DNA from: Streptomyces sp. NBC_01750
GTDB lineage: Bacteria > Actinomycetota > Actinomycetes > Streptomycetales > Streptomycetaceae
Direction: 5' to 3'
DNA: 64,000 bases
Assembly: GCF_035918095.1 (NCBI RefSeq)
Contig: NZ_CP109137.1
Span: 7,752,001 to 7,816,000 of the forward strand
Made by a program: the position numbers and the translations under genes. Below are positions 24,948 through 33,865 of the stretch, piece by piece. Position 1 is the first letter of the stretch, and each line of letters starts with the position of its first letter. The notes under the pieces are model-generated. The model ran no database searches, was not told where the DNA came from, and was given only the letters and a program-made list of their open reading frames with translations.

Positions 24948-27900
24948 CAGTGGCTCCCGTTCGTGGGGTCCCAGTGCTTGTTGAAGTTGCTGACACCGCG
25001 GTTCATCGGCCGGTGCAGTACCCGGCCGGGACGCTGTTCGACCTGCCGCAGTGTCTCCGCGGGCAGATAGGGGACGGTGCCCCGGTGCACGCGGAGCCGG
25101 CCGTGGGCGTCCAGCGTCGCCGAGTGTTCGCCCTGGCCCGGAGCCGGGAGCCGGCCCAGATATTCGGGTTGGCCGCTGCCGTCGCGCAGCAGATGGAAGT
25201 GGTAGTTGCCCCGGACCGGCAGCGCGTCGAGAACCGCCACCCGGCCCGGCACCGGTGGCTCCTCGGAATCGGTGGTGTCGTGGAAGAGCTCGCCCAGATA
25301 CGTCTCACCAGCGCCCGCACCTGCGCCTGTACCCGCACCAGCGCCCGCACCGGACGCCTGAGGGGCCGGGAACACCTCCACCAGGTCCGGCGGGCCCGCG
25401 TCCGGCGCGCCCAGCGACACACACAGGCTGCCGGGCAGCGACCACTGACCGAGCGAGGCGTTGAAGGCCAGACCCGGCAGTGCGTCGTTCAGTTCCAGGT
25501 ACTGGCCGGTGACCAGCAGATGCGGTGTGCCGTTGCAGAGCAGAATGTAGGAGAAAAGCCGGTGGTCCATCTCCAGCTGGTAGTTGACCCCACTGCCGTC
25601 CATCCTCCGCCAGACCTCGCTCAGCGGCTCTTTCATCGACTCCGCGTCGGCGGCCAGGAACAGATTGAAGCTTCCCCACTGGATCGAGTCCTTCGACGAG
25701 ACGGCCCGATACAGCAGCACCAGGTCGCTCAGCGGCTGCCAGTCCGTACGGACCCCGCGGGTGCCCCGCGCGTCCAGCTCGATGAAGGGGGTACCGGCGC
25801 GGAGCACGGGCAGCACCCTGGCCTCGCCGGTCACCGGACCGAAATCGCTCGGCAGCGCGGAGAAGAGCCCCTGGGTCCTGATGTCGAGATCGCTCAGCCG
25901 GATCACCGCGTCCGTGGCCCGCAGCCGCGTCCGCTGTCCGCCCAGCACGCCGGCGAGGGCGTGGGTGGAATGGGCCCAGGCCGCGCCGAGCGAGGTCGCC
26001 TGTTTGGCGATGAACCCCTTCTCGACCGCGAGGGCGGTGGGGTTCCAGCCCAGCCGGACCTGCGAGTCCGCGTCGACCTTGGTGAGTACGTCGATGACGT
26101 TCTCCCGCACCTGCTCCAGAGCGCTGCTGCGGCCGGAGAGCACCACCTGGTCGAGGGCCGGCACCGGATGCGGGTCCAGGCCCTTGGCGACGCGTTTCGT
26201 GTTCTCCTCGTGGATGCGGGTGAAGACCGTACGTACGAGGTCGCCGCCCATCTCCGCGGCCCGGCTCAGTACCGGCTGCAGCAGCTTCCGGAAGTCGGCG
26301 GGGTCGAGCCGGACCTCCTTCGCCTGGCCGAGCCCGTGCGAGCAGGCATCGAGAATCGCCTGGACATGATCGGTCCTGATCGTCCCGGCAGCCGCAGTGC
26401 CCTCGCCCCCGTCGATGTCCGCGCCCTTGCCCAGCGCGCGCTTCTGCAGTTCGGCCTGTTGCCAGAGCAGAGTGAAACGGCGCCGTCGCCGATCGCGCTC
26501 CGCCTCGTCGCGCACATTGTCCCAGCGCGTCGGAAGGTACTCGTCGAGTGTGCGGTGGACGTCCGGGGCGACGATGACATTGAGCATCTCGGCGGCCTGG
26601 TCGGCGATCCGGGTCGAGAGGGCACGGGTTACGGATTCACCGTCCGTGCCGGTACCGGATGCCGTGCCGGGGCTGCTGCCGCCGGAGCGCAACTGGTCGA
26701 CGAAGCAGGCCTTGATCCAGTAGAAGACCTGGAGAGTCAGCAGATCGCCGCCGAGCTGACCGTGTCCCGTCGAGCCGAGCAGCTGCGGTTCGAGCCGGTA
26801 GTCCCGGCCGGAGACGAACTCCTCCTCCGCCGCCAGCTCCGGCGTCTGGTCCACCAGCGCCAGCCGCAGCAGCGCGATGTCCGTGGTGCCGCCGCCGATG
26901 TCGATGGCCAGCAGAATGCGATGCCAGGTCGGCGGGTCGTCGCTGACGTGCCGCGACCGGGAACGCAGCGCCTCCAGACCGAGGTTCTGGTTGTCGGACA
27001 GCTCCCGCATCACGAAGAAGAGACTGGCGGCCAGCCCCTCGTCGTAGTCCATCACCACCTGCGGGATGCCGAGCCCGGTGCGTACGAGCGTCTCCAGCCG
27101 GAGCTTGATCTCCGGCAGGATGCTCGTCGGATAGGTGATGACGGCGGTGCGCAGCCGTGGCTCCGACCGGTCCCCCTCGCGGCGGGTCAGTTCCTCCGCC
27201 CGTTCCACCAGCCGCAGATACATGTGCTGGGCCAGATGGACGGCGCTCATGTCGGTGCCGCCGACAGGGCGCGGCGGATGCTCCAGGAGGGCGCGCTTGA
27301 TACCGGTGATGGCGCCGTCGGAGTTCTCCCCGCAGAGCTCGAAACGCCGGTCCTGCGGCAGCGGATCGACGCCGGGCCCGTCCTCGGCCGGCTTCAGCTG
27401 CTCGATCAGGGCGCTCGCCGGGGCATGGGTGCGCTTGCCGGTGACATCCGCGTAGTCCACCGGCCGTAGCTTGTGGCGGTCCAGCGCCGGGGTGCTCATG
27501 ACGCGGGCGTAACCGTCGTAGAGGCGCGACACCAGCCAGTCCCGCAGCGCCGGCCGGCTGTCCTGATGCAGGCTCTGCTCCACCTTCACCAACAGGGCGT
27601 CGACGACATCGGCGTCGTTCAGCCGCGCGAGGGCCTCCCGCCCTGTGATCCGCTGTCCGCCCCGGCGGCCCAGTACGAGTCGGCTGGACATGATCGACTC
27701 GACCACCTTGAGCCACTCGGCGGGAGCGCCGGGCGGCGGTTCCAGCAGCTCTCCCATCAGCTCGGCGAGAGCCGCCGTCTGATCGGGGTCGACCAGCCGG
27801 TGGGTGATGTTGCCCAGGTCCCAGAGCGTCGCCGTGGATGCTGTCGAGCCCAGATCGACGACGACGAACTGCTGGAAGTGGTCGCCCGCCGGCTGCGGGG

Positions 27901-28489
27901 TCCGCAGTGCCAGGAACTCGCCGTCGTCCTCGGGTTCGAAGCCGGAGGCGAACCCGGAGGCCGTTTCCGCCGTCGTCGGTGGCTGCTCACCCGGCGGCGC
28001 GAAGTCCACGGTGACGCTGCCGGGAGCGGTGTAGTTGCCCGCCGGGCCCGTGTAGTCGAGGGACCAGTGCACATCGACCCGCAGGTGCCTCCCGGGGAAC
28101 GGAGCACCCGGTGTCGCCGTACGAGGATCGCCGTACACCAGGCTCACCGGCAGCCGGCCGTTCGATGAGAGGACACGGAGCCCGTCCACGCTGACGATGG
28201 TGTACTCCTGCGGGACCCAGACCGTCTCCAGGGCGTGCGCCAGTTGGGCCGGTATGGGCTCCCCGGGTTCGGCGCGGACCTCGACACGGGGCGGCAGATG
28301 GACGGTGAGGTAGCCGAAGTTGCCGGGCTCGCGCTCCACCAGTACTTCGGGCAGGGCGAAGCCGTCCTGGTCGGCGTAGACGCGGAAGTGCCGCCGGCCG
28401 AGCGCTACGACTCCCGGGTGGGGCGTGGTGCCGGCGTCGGTCCCGGTGCGCGGCGGGACACGGAAGGAGATCTCCAGTGCGCTGCTCAT
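24947..28489 (-). CDS. SrfB-like actin/Hsp70-superfamily ATPase
   Basis: This is a 1180-residue protein. After an N-terminal beta region (1-200) it has the actin-fold nucleotide site: phosphate-1 VVVDLGSTASTATLWD (209-224), TYPTSILPEIKLRLE (452-466, Hsp70-like linker strand), phosphate-2 LAIDIGGGTTDIALL (527-541), and an adenosine-type motif VVLSGRSSALEQVREN further on. The last 350 residues are a separate beta-rich region with a Gly/Ala repeat. Size, motif order and the neighbouring dynamin-like gene recall the SrfB-SrfC pairs annotated as virulence factors in proteobacteria. The start ATG at 28489 is 2 nt after the upstream stop; the long upstream open frame is a shadow of the GTPase gene. 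The ATPase fold is solid; the SrfB label is moderate. Confidence 0.68.
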   Translation of the reverse strand: MSSALEISFRVPPRTGTDAGTTPHPGVVALGRRHFRVYADQDGFALPEVLVEREPGNFGYLTVHLPPRVEVRAEPGEPIPAQLAHALETVWVPQEYTIVSVDGLRVLSSNGRLPVSLVYGDPRTATPGAPFPGRHLRVDVHWSLDYTGPAGNYTAPGSVTVDFAPPGEQPPTTAETASGFASGFEPEDDGEFLALRTPQPAGDHFQQFVVVDLGSTASTATLWDLGNITHRLVDPDQTAALAELMGELLEPPPGAPAEWLKVVESIMSSRLVLGRRGGQRITGREALARLNDADVVDALLVKVEQSLHQDSRPALRDWLVSRLYDGYARVMSTPALDRHKLRPVDYADVTGKRTHAPASALIEQLKPAEDGPGVDPLPQDRRFELCGENSDGAITGIKRALLEHPPRPVGGTDMSAVHLAQHMYLRLVERAEELTRREGDRSEPRLRTAVITYPTSILPEIKLRLETLVRTGLGIPQVVMDYDEGLAASLFFVMRELSDNQNLGLEALRSRSRHVSDDPPTWHRILLAIDIGGGTTDIALLRLALVDQTPELAAEEEFVSGRDYRLEPQLLGSTGHGQLGGDLLTLQVFYWIKACFVDQLRSGGSSPGTASGTGTDGESVTRALSTRIADQAAEMLNVIVAPDVHRTLDEYLPTRWDNVRDEAERDRRRRRFTLLWQQAELQKRALGKGADIDGGEGTAAAGTIRTDHVQAILDACSHGLGQAKEVRLDPADFRKLLQPVLSRAAEMGGDLVRTVFTRIHEENTKRVAKGLDPHPVPALDQVVLSGRSSALEQVRENVIDVLTKVDADSQVRLGWNPTALAVEKGFIAKQATSLGAAWAHSTHALAGVLGGQRTRLRATDAVIRLSDLDIRTQGLFSALPSDFGPVTGEARVLPVLRAGTPFIELDARGTRGVRTDWQPLSDLVLLYRAVSSKDSIQWGSFNLFLAADAESMKEPLSEVWRRMDGSGVNYQLEMDHRLFSYILLCNGTPHLLVTGQYLELNDALPGLAFNASLGQWSLPGSLCVSLGAPDAGPPDLVEVFPAPQASGAGAGAGTGAGAGAGETYLGELFHDTTDSEEPPVPGRVAVLDALPVRGNYHFHLLRDGSGQPEYLGRLPAPGQGEHSATLDAHGRLRVHRGTVPYLPAETLRQVEQRPGRVLHRPMNRGVSNFNKHWDPTNGSH

Positions 28490-28491
28490 GG

Positions 28492-31251
28492 TCAGTCGAC
28501 GCTCCAGGTTCTGATGAGGTGGTCGATCGGCTGCTCGACGTATTCGCGGTACTCGCCCGCTCCGCCGTCGCCGTCCGGCGCGCCACCGTCCGGTGAGCCG
28601 CCGGGCGGGTGGCCGGCCGGCCCGCCGAAGGGGCCGTCGGCGGGCGGGTCCTGACGGGGCGGCACGACGTCGTTCTCCTTGAGGAGGGCCGCGGACGCCT
28701 GGTCGTACACCGGGATGAGCTGCTCGGTGACCGCACCGAGCAGCTCGTCCAGATGGTCCGTGACCGTCCGGGCCGCGGCCACCGCCGTGTGCTGGCGCAG
28801 CTCCACCACCCGCAGCGGATGCCTCTCCCGCTCCTCGATGTGCTCCTCGAGGTCCCGCATCAGGTGGTGCCAGGCCAGTGCGTGGTGCGGCCGGGCGGGG
28901 AAACGGCGGTCCAGCTCGGCCCTGTCCCACTCCCGGTGATCGAGCCTCGGCATGATCTTTCCGACCGTCTTCTCGGGGTCGAGACAGGTCCACAGATGCC
29001 CCAGCTGCCGGCGGGCCTTCGCCGCTCCACCGCGCCGCCGGGAGTAGAGCTCGATCAGCAGCGAGCGGGTAGCGGGTTCGGCGAACCACTCACGCAGCGC
29101 GGCGAACTCCTGCTGCCAGTGGGCAGCCCAGTCCTGGCACCACTCCCGCAGCCCGTCGTTGCCGTTCCTGCTCCACTCCTGAACCGTCTGCCGGAAGTTC
29201 TCGACGAAGACGCCGGACGAGTCCTCCGCCGGGTCAGCGTCCCCCAAGATGTCGTCCGGGGCGTCGGAGACCACGTCCGTGACGTCGAAGTAGTCCTCCC
29301 AGATGGCGTTCGTGTCGGTCGCGGCCGGCCTGCTCTTGGTGACCAGATGCTGCTGGTCCCGGTCGGCGCGCTCCATCAGCTGGTGCCACTGCGTCCACTG
29401 GAAGACGTCCTGGTGCACGGCGGCGGCGGTCGCCGCCAGACCCGGCGGCCGGGCCAGGGTCCCCGCGCCACCGGTCTCGCCGTACTCCTCCCCGCCGTCC
29501 TCGGCGAGCGGGTCGGGGCTGTGCAGCGCGTGCAGGGCGGGGCGCACTCGCTTGTCCAGCAGGTAGCGCAGCTCGGCGAACATCTCGGTGATCTCCCGGT
29601 ACGCGGCGTTCTCGCCTGCCGCCGAGCGGTGTATCTGACGCTGGAGTGTGAGCAGCGCCGCGTCCAGCCTCCGCCGTGAGCGCTCGGCGCGTTCCAGCTT
29701 CTGCGCCACGCCGTTCTTCCGTACATGCTCCTCGATCAGCGTGCGCAGACGGCCGATGCCGCCGTCGTCGTCGTACGCGCGCAGCCGTGGCGTCCAGGCA
29801 TTGGCGGGCTCAGTGGCCTCCAGGCGGACCGAGATCGGCTCCCATGGACGTTCGCCGGGCGGCGGAAGTTTGCCGATGGCGGCGCGGACGCGGTCGCGGG
29901 TGTGGTCGGAGAGGTTGGTGTACGAGAGCTCGTAGCGGCGGATCGCGGGGATCGCCGAGGTGACGACGATGCCGTCCTGGCGTCCCCGGACGAACTTGCT
30001 CCCGTAGACATGGATTCCGTTGAGCTCGTCCGCGTGCCGCAGCAGCTGGGGCAGCGGCAGTTCGGAGCCCGGGAGGGCGGCGAGGGACGGGAGATGCGTC
30101 CTGTCGAAGATATTGGCCGCGACCAGCGCGGCCTGGCCCAGGGCCTCCGGGGAGCGGCCGTCCTCCAGGAGCATGTCCCAGAATTCGGAGGCGCCCTTGG
30201 ACTGGGGGCGGGCGGAGAGAATGACCAGCAGGATCGTGTGCACGTCGACGAGCACGCGCCGGCTCAGCGACTTGTCCCTGCCGTACGAGCCCGCCGCTCC
30301 GATGCCGGGGAAGTCCAGTAACCGCAGCGGGTGTTCGGTCAGCAGACCCCCCAGGGCCCAGTGGTCGGGGGAGACCGCGACGTCCTGGATCACCCGCTCG
30401 ATCAGCGGGAAACTGCGGCTGAGCGCATCACCCTTCTCGCTGCGGACGCTCTCGCGGTTGAACGGCTGGATGGTGAGCTTCGGTGGTGTGGGAGGAGTGA
30501 CGTTCTCGGCCGGGAGTTTGAGGGCCTCGCTGACGATCCGCCGTTTGACGGAGACGCTCTGCCCGAGGACGCTCAGCTCTCCCTGCTGGCTGAGCAGGGC
30601 GTCCCTGATCCGGCAGAGCTCGACCACGGTGTCCCGGTGGGTGTCGTCGATGACCTCGGGCGCCACCGGGCGGGTGCCCCCGCCCGGTGGCGCCGGCCAC
30701 AGAGACGGGTACCAGCTGTCGAACGGCGCCCAGCCACGCGGATCGGTCACCGGGTCGTAGCCGGCGAGGGCGGTGCCCGCGCCCAGCTCCGGGTGCCTCT
30801 TGTCCAGTTTGGTGATCAGACTGGAGAGGATGTCCTGTACGCAGCGGCTGAGCTGAGCCTCGCTCAGATAGCGGATCTCGGTGTCCTCTGCCGCCCTGGT
30901 GGGGCTGCCGCGCTCGCCCGCGGTCAGCGACAGCACGGTGATGTTGCCGGTGGTGGGGCGCTCCTCGGCCGGCAGCAGGTCGGGGCAGCCCAAAAGGGTG
31001 CCGAGCAGCAGGGACTTGCCCACGCTGTACTCCCCGACGACGCCGATGGTGACGGGGGAGAGGGCCCGGTCCAGCAGCTCCTGGGCGGCTTCCCGGACCC
31101 GGTCCCGGGCGGCGTGGCACTCCGGAGTGTCGGGTATCTCCTGGTCCCTGAGCATGGCCTGGGCGTCCTCGGCGTACCGCCGCAGGTCGGCGAGAGCGGT
31201 GGGCGATGACGCGCGGGGACCTGTGGCGGCTGATGCGGATGAGTGAGGCAC
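28492..31251 (-). CDS. Dynamin-like GTPase (SrfC-like) with a TTA codon
   Basis: This 919-residue protein has a G domain: P-loop GEYSVGKS (73-80), switch-I threonines RPTTGN (99-104) and G3 LLDFPGIG (311-318). An insertion of about 200 residues lies between switch I and G3. Long helical regions follow that could form the stalk, and the C-terminus is Gly/Pro/Asp-rich. It should bind GTP and act on membranes or complexes, as bacterial dynamins do. GTG at 31251 has GCGGAG at a good distance. Leu311, just before DFPG, is encoded by TTA (30321-30319), making translation bldA-dependent. The neighbour downstream is the SrfB-like ATPase, and upstream are the MotA/MotB-like genes. Confidence 0.78.
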   Translation of the reverse strand: MPHSSASAATGPRASSPTALADLRRYAEDAQAMLRDQEIPDTPECHAARDRVREAAQELLDRALSPVTIGVVGEYSVGKSLLLGTLLGCPDLLPAEERPTTGNITVLSLTAGERGSPTRAAEDTEIRYLSEAQLSRCVQDILSSLITKLDKRHPELGAGTALAGYDPVTDPRGWAPFDSWYPSLWPAPPGGGTRPVAPEVIDDTHRDTVVELCRIRDALLSQQGELSVLGQSVSVKRRIVSEALKLPAENVTPPTPPKLTIQPFNRESVRSEKGDALSRSFPLIERVIQDVAVSPDHWALGGLLTEHPLRLLDFPGIGAAGSYGRDKSLSRRVLVDVHTILLVILSARPQSKGASEFWDMLLEDGRSPEALGQAALVAANIFDRTHLPSLAALPGSELPLPQLLRHADELNGIHVYGSKFVRGRQDGIVVTSAIPAIRRYELSYTNLSDHTRDRVRAAIGKLPPPGERPWEPISVRLEATEPANAWTPRLRAYDDDGGIGRLRTLIEEHVRKNGVAQKLERAERSRRRLDAALLTLQRQIHRSAAGENAAYREITEMFAELRYLLDKRVRPALHALHSPDPLAEDGGEEYGETGGAGTLARPPGLAATAAAVHQDVFQWTQWHQLMERADRDQQHLVTKSRPAATDTNAIWEDYFDVTDVVSDAPDDILGDADPAEDSSGVFVENFRQTVQEWSRNGNDGLREWCQDWAAHWQQEFAALREWFAEPATRSLLIELYSRRRGGAAKARRQLGHLWTCLDPEKTVGKIMPRLDHREWDRAELDRRFPARPHHALAWHHLMRDLEEHIEERERHPLRVVELRQHTAVAAARTVTDHLDELLGAVTEQLIPVYDQASAALLKENDVVPPRQDPPADGPFGGPAGHPPGGSPDGGAPDGDGGAGEYREYVEQPIDHLIRTWSVD

Positions 31252-31281
31252 GGCGACTCCGCGGTGAGTGCGGTGAGTGGG

Positions 31282-31839
31282 TCAGTGGAGCAGGAAGAAC
31301 AGCTCGATCTCGGCGGTGCCGGACGGAACTCGGGGGTCCGTGTTGTGGTAGCTGCGGATGATCTTCTCGTCGTAGGGCGGGAAGAAATCCGGCTTGGCGG
31401 AGGGCAGCAGTCTGGCGACGGCCTCGGCGTACTCCGTGCTGGACCGGGTGTCGACCGCGCCGCCCGGCAGCCGGCCGGCGTTGCCGAAGACGATGACGAA
31501 GGCGGCCCGCTCGCCCTGGAACTGCTCGGCCTTCCGGACGACTTGGCGTCGAATGCTCGCGGCGGCCGCGTCCGAGCCGCCGACGAGGTCTCCCGGGTCG
31601 GTGCGTACGGAGATGGACTTGGTGTGGGGATCGAGCCCGCCGGCCGGGGTGCCCGGCGCCGGGGTGGAGACCGCGGGCGCCGGCGTGCCGGTGGGCCCTG
31701 CCGTTAGCTCCGGACGAATGTGCGCACCGGCGCCCTTTGTCGTCGTCTCGCCGCCCAGCGCCACGACCACCATGACCAGCAGCAGATCGGCGAAGAGCCA
31801 CCCTGCCACCCGCGCCCCCGACATGCCGTTCCTCCTCAT
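31282..31839 (-). CDS. MotB/ExbD/ZorB-like single-TM protein
   Basis: This 185-residue protein has one N-terminal helix, VAGWLFADLLLVMVVVALGG (11-30), with Asp18 placed as in the MotB helix (YADFMTAMMAFF...), where the Asp carries the ion. A Pro/Thr-rich periplasmic linker (about 45-75) follows, then a small alpha/beta domain with VIVFGNAGRLPG, SSTEYAEAVARLL and a final beta strand TAEIELFFLL, consistent with an OmpA-like peptidoglycan-binding fold. It overlaps the upstream coiled-coil membrane protein gene by ATGA, as motA-motB and zorA-zorB pairs do. The MRRNG start at 31839 gives this overlap; MSGAR five codons later is the alternative. Confidence 0.62.
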   Translation of the reverse strand: MRRNGMSGARVAGWLFADLLLVMVVVALGGETTTKGAGAHIRPELTAGPTGTPAPAVSTPAPGTPAGGLDPHTKSISVRTDPGDLVGGSDAAAASIRRQVVRKAEQFQGERAAFVIVFGNAGRLPGGAVDTRSSTEYAEAVARLLPSAKPDFFPPYDEKIIRSYHNTDPRVPSGTAEIELFFLLH

Positions 31840-33491
31840 CGGCCCCCCTCGCCGGCCACCCGCGCGCTCCGGGGATCGTCGGCGGGTTCGGGGTGGGCCG
31901 ACTTCCGTTCGGAGCCCGGTCCCTGCCCGGCGGGTGGACGGAGTCCGGGCAGGGGCAGGCTCAGCGTCGGCGTTGAGGGCCGGCCGGGCGGCCCCGCGGC
32001 CAGGGTGTCCGCGAGGGACCGGAGAGCGCCGTGCAACTTCTCGACCGTTTCCAGCAGCCGGGTGTGCGCCCGGGTCTGGCCGTTCTGCTGGGTGAGCGTG
32101 GCTTCGCGCAGTTCCGCGATGCGCGCCGCCAGTTCGGTGGTGACGGTGCGCACTTCCTCGCGCAGGGAGACGGCCAGGGCCGCGACCGCGAGGTCGTACG
32201 CGGTGCCGATGCGTTCGGCGCCCTCCGCGGCCGCGCGTTCGAGGGCGGCCGGCAGGACCGCCAGTGTGCGGTCGAGACCGCCGAGTGTCGCGGTCAGAAC
32301 CTGGGCCGACTCGGCTGTCGAGCCGCGCACGGCGGTGAGGGCGCCGGTCACCTCCTGCACGGCCTGGCGCATCCACTCCGCCGTGCGGCCGGCCGCCGCG
32401 GTCTCCCGTTCCCGTGCCTCGCGCGCGGCCTGGTCGATCCGGTCGGCCGTCAGCTGCCCGGCGCCGCCTATCCGTTCCGCGGCGAGCCGGCCGGCGCGGT
32501 CCACGCCTTCCGCCATGGCGGTGCCCGACTTGGCCAGCTCGTCGGTCAGCAGCCGAGTACCGGCCGCCACCTCGCCGGCCGCCTGTGTGGCGGAGTGGAC
32601 GGACTCCCGTACGTCCGATGTTCCCGCCCGCAGCTCCGCCACGGCCGACTCCAGGGCCTTGACGGCGGCGAGGTGCTGCTCCGTGGCCGTACCGGCCTCG
32701 CTGAGGAGGTCGTGTGCGCGTTCCTGGACATCGGCCGTCTGGAGCAGCAGGGCCCGCAATCCCGCGGCCGCGCCCTGGAGTTCCTGGGCGAAGAGGGCGG
32801 GGGAGGAGTGCGCGGCTCGTGCGGCCAGCGCCTCGACTTGGGCGAGTGCCCCCGACAGGCGTGGGACGATCAGCCGCCGTTCCGTCTCCTCCGCCACGTC
32901 CCTGAGGCGGCTCAGCACGGTGGTGCCCATCAGCGCCAGCAGGGCGACGACGGTGTAGACGATCATCATGTCAAAGTGCAGGACGGGCCAGAGATGGCCG
33001 TCGAAGCCCTGCTGCCACAGGGTGAGGAACGACTCGGACGGGCCGGCTCCGGCGCCCGTGCCTCCGCCGGAGTCCCGCATCCGCTGGTATGCGTACGCGG
33101 CAGCCCCCAGCCCTGCCCAGGTGACCAGCAGCGGGGTGAAGACGAGTACCGAGGGCAGCGCATGGAGGAGCCGCCGTGCTCGGCCGGACTCCGTGGCGGT
33201 TGGCGAGGTCACGGCGGTGAGCGCGTCCGGTCCGCAGTACGCGGCGACCAGTCCGCCGCCCGCCCACATGCGCAGTTCGTCCTCGCTGCCGCTGCTCACC
33301 GCGTCCGCGAGACGGCGCAGCGCATCGCCGTGCACCGCGCAGAGCGGGTGGCCGGCCAGATCGCGCAACTCGGCCGCGAGGCGCTTGGGTTCGTGGTGTG
33401 TGGGGCCCGCTGTGAAGTGCCCGGCGACCGTGGTGGTGCCATGGCCGCGAGCGCGGGCCGACGGCCCGCGCCATTGTTCCAGCCAACCCAT
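31836..33491 (-). CDS. Two-TM protein with long coiled-coil tail, MotA/ZorA-like
   Basis: This 551-residue protein begins at ATG 33491 behind GGGGGAGCACC. A cytosolic N-terminal domain (1-105) is followed by two TM helices (about 112-134 with PSVLVFTPLLVTWAGLG, and 171-194) separated by a Gly-rich loop. A very long Ala/Glu/Thr-rich heptad region (about 205-500) and a proline-rich end complete it. A MotA-type channel subunit with a helical cytoplasmic tail is the defining layout of ZorA in Zorya defence systems. The directly overlapping partner with a MotB-like Asp supports the comparison. With only two TM helices it is shorter in the membrane than MotA, so a methyl-accepting-type coiled-coil receptor is an alternative. 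Confidence 0.55.
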   Translation of the reverse strand: MGWLEQWRGPSARARGHGTTTVAGHFTAGPTHHEPKRLAAELRDLAGHPLCAVHGDALRRLADAVSSGSEDELRMWAGGGLVAAYCGPDALTAVTSPTATESGRARRLLHALPSVLVFTPLLVTWAGLGAAAYAYQRMRDSGGGTGAGAGPSESFLTLWQQGFDGHLWPVLHFDMMIVYTVVALLALMGTTVLSRLRDVAEETERRLIVPRLSGALAQVEALAARAAHSSPALFAQELQGAAAGLRALLLQTADVQERAHDLLSEAGTATEQHLAAVKALESAVAELRAGTSDVRESVHSATQAAGEVAAGTRLLTDELAKSGTAMAEGVDRAGRLAAERIGGAGQLTADRIDQAAREARERETAAAGRTAEWMRQAVQEVTGALTAVRGSTAESAQVLTATLGGLDRTLAVLPAALERAAAEGAERIGTAYDLAVAALAVSLREEVRTVTTELAARIAELREATLTQQNGQTRAHTRLLETVEKLHGALRSLADTLAAGPPGRPSTPTLSLPLPGLRPPAGQGPGSERKSAHPEPADDPRSARVAGEGGR

Positions 33492-33865
33492 GGTGCTCCC
33501 CCCGCCGGGCCTTGACCGGGTCTGAAATATGCCATCGGTCGGCGGGGGACAACCAGTCGTATTGCGGAATTGGTAGTGGGGATCTGCGATATCCAGGGTG
33601 GCAAGGAATCGTGTGGCGGCCGACGTCTCATGTGGCACAGATGTACGCAGCTCGGCAGGTGGTTCGGGCGATGTCAGGTCTCTATTTGCTTTGCCTGCGA
33701 ATTGATTCTGAACGTGTCGTTCAATGACCGATTGAGTGATCGGAATTGTTAGGGGCGGTCTGTGGAATCCGCGGGCATGGCCCATTCCGCGTATCTGCCG
33801 CTACGGTCGGCGACCTGGCGTTCCGTCTGACGCGGAATGCGGGGGGTGAGGGGGAGGGGTAAGCC
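33492..33865. promoter_or_regulatory. 374-bp divergent control region of the conflict system
   Basis: This space separates the seven-gene leftward operon from the rightward CHAT/caspase operon and is clearly more AT-rich than its surroundings. It contains TGAACG-TGT-CGTTCA (33709-33723), CCGAT-N6-ATCGG (33728-33743), and CATTCCGCGT (33783-33792) inverted against ACGCGGAATG (33830-33839). It also holds a direct repeat of CGGAATTG(G/T)TAG at 33565-33576 and 33741-33752. One repeat lies near each operon, which suggests a common regulator. No confident -35/-10 pair was identified. Confidence 0.55.

Noticed and set aside
24908..27469. An 853-codon plus-strand open frame
   Set aside because: It is antisense to the SrfB-like gene, which carries clear actin-fold ATP motifs; no domain is seen in the antisense frame.
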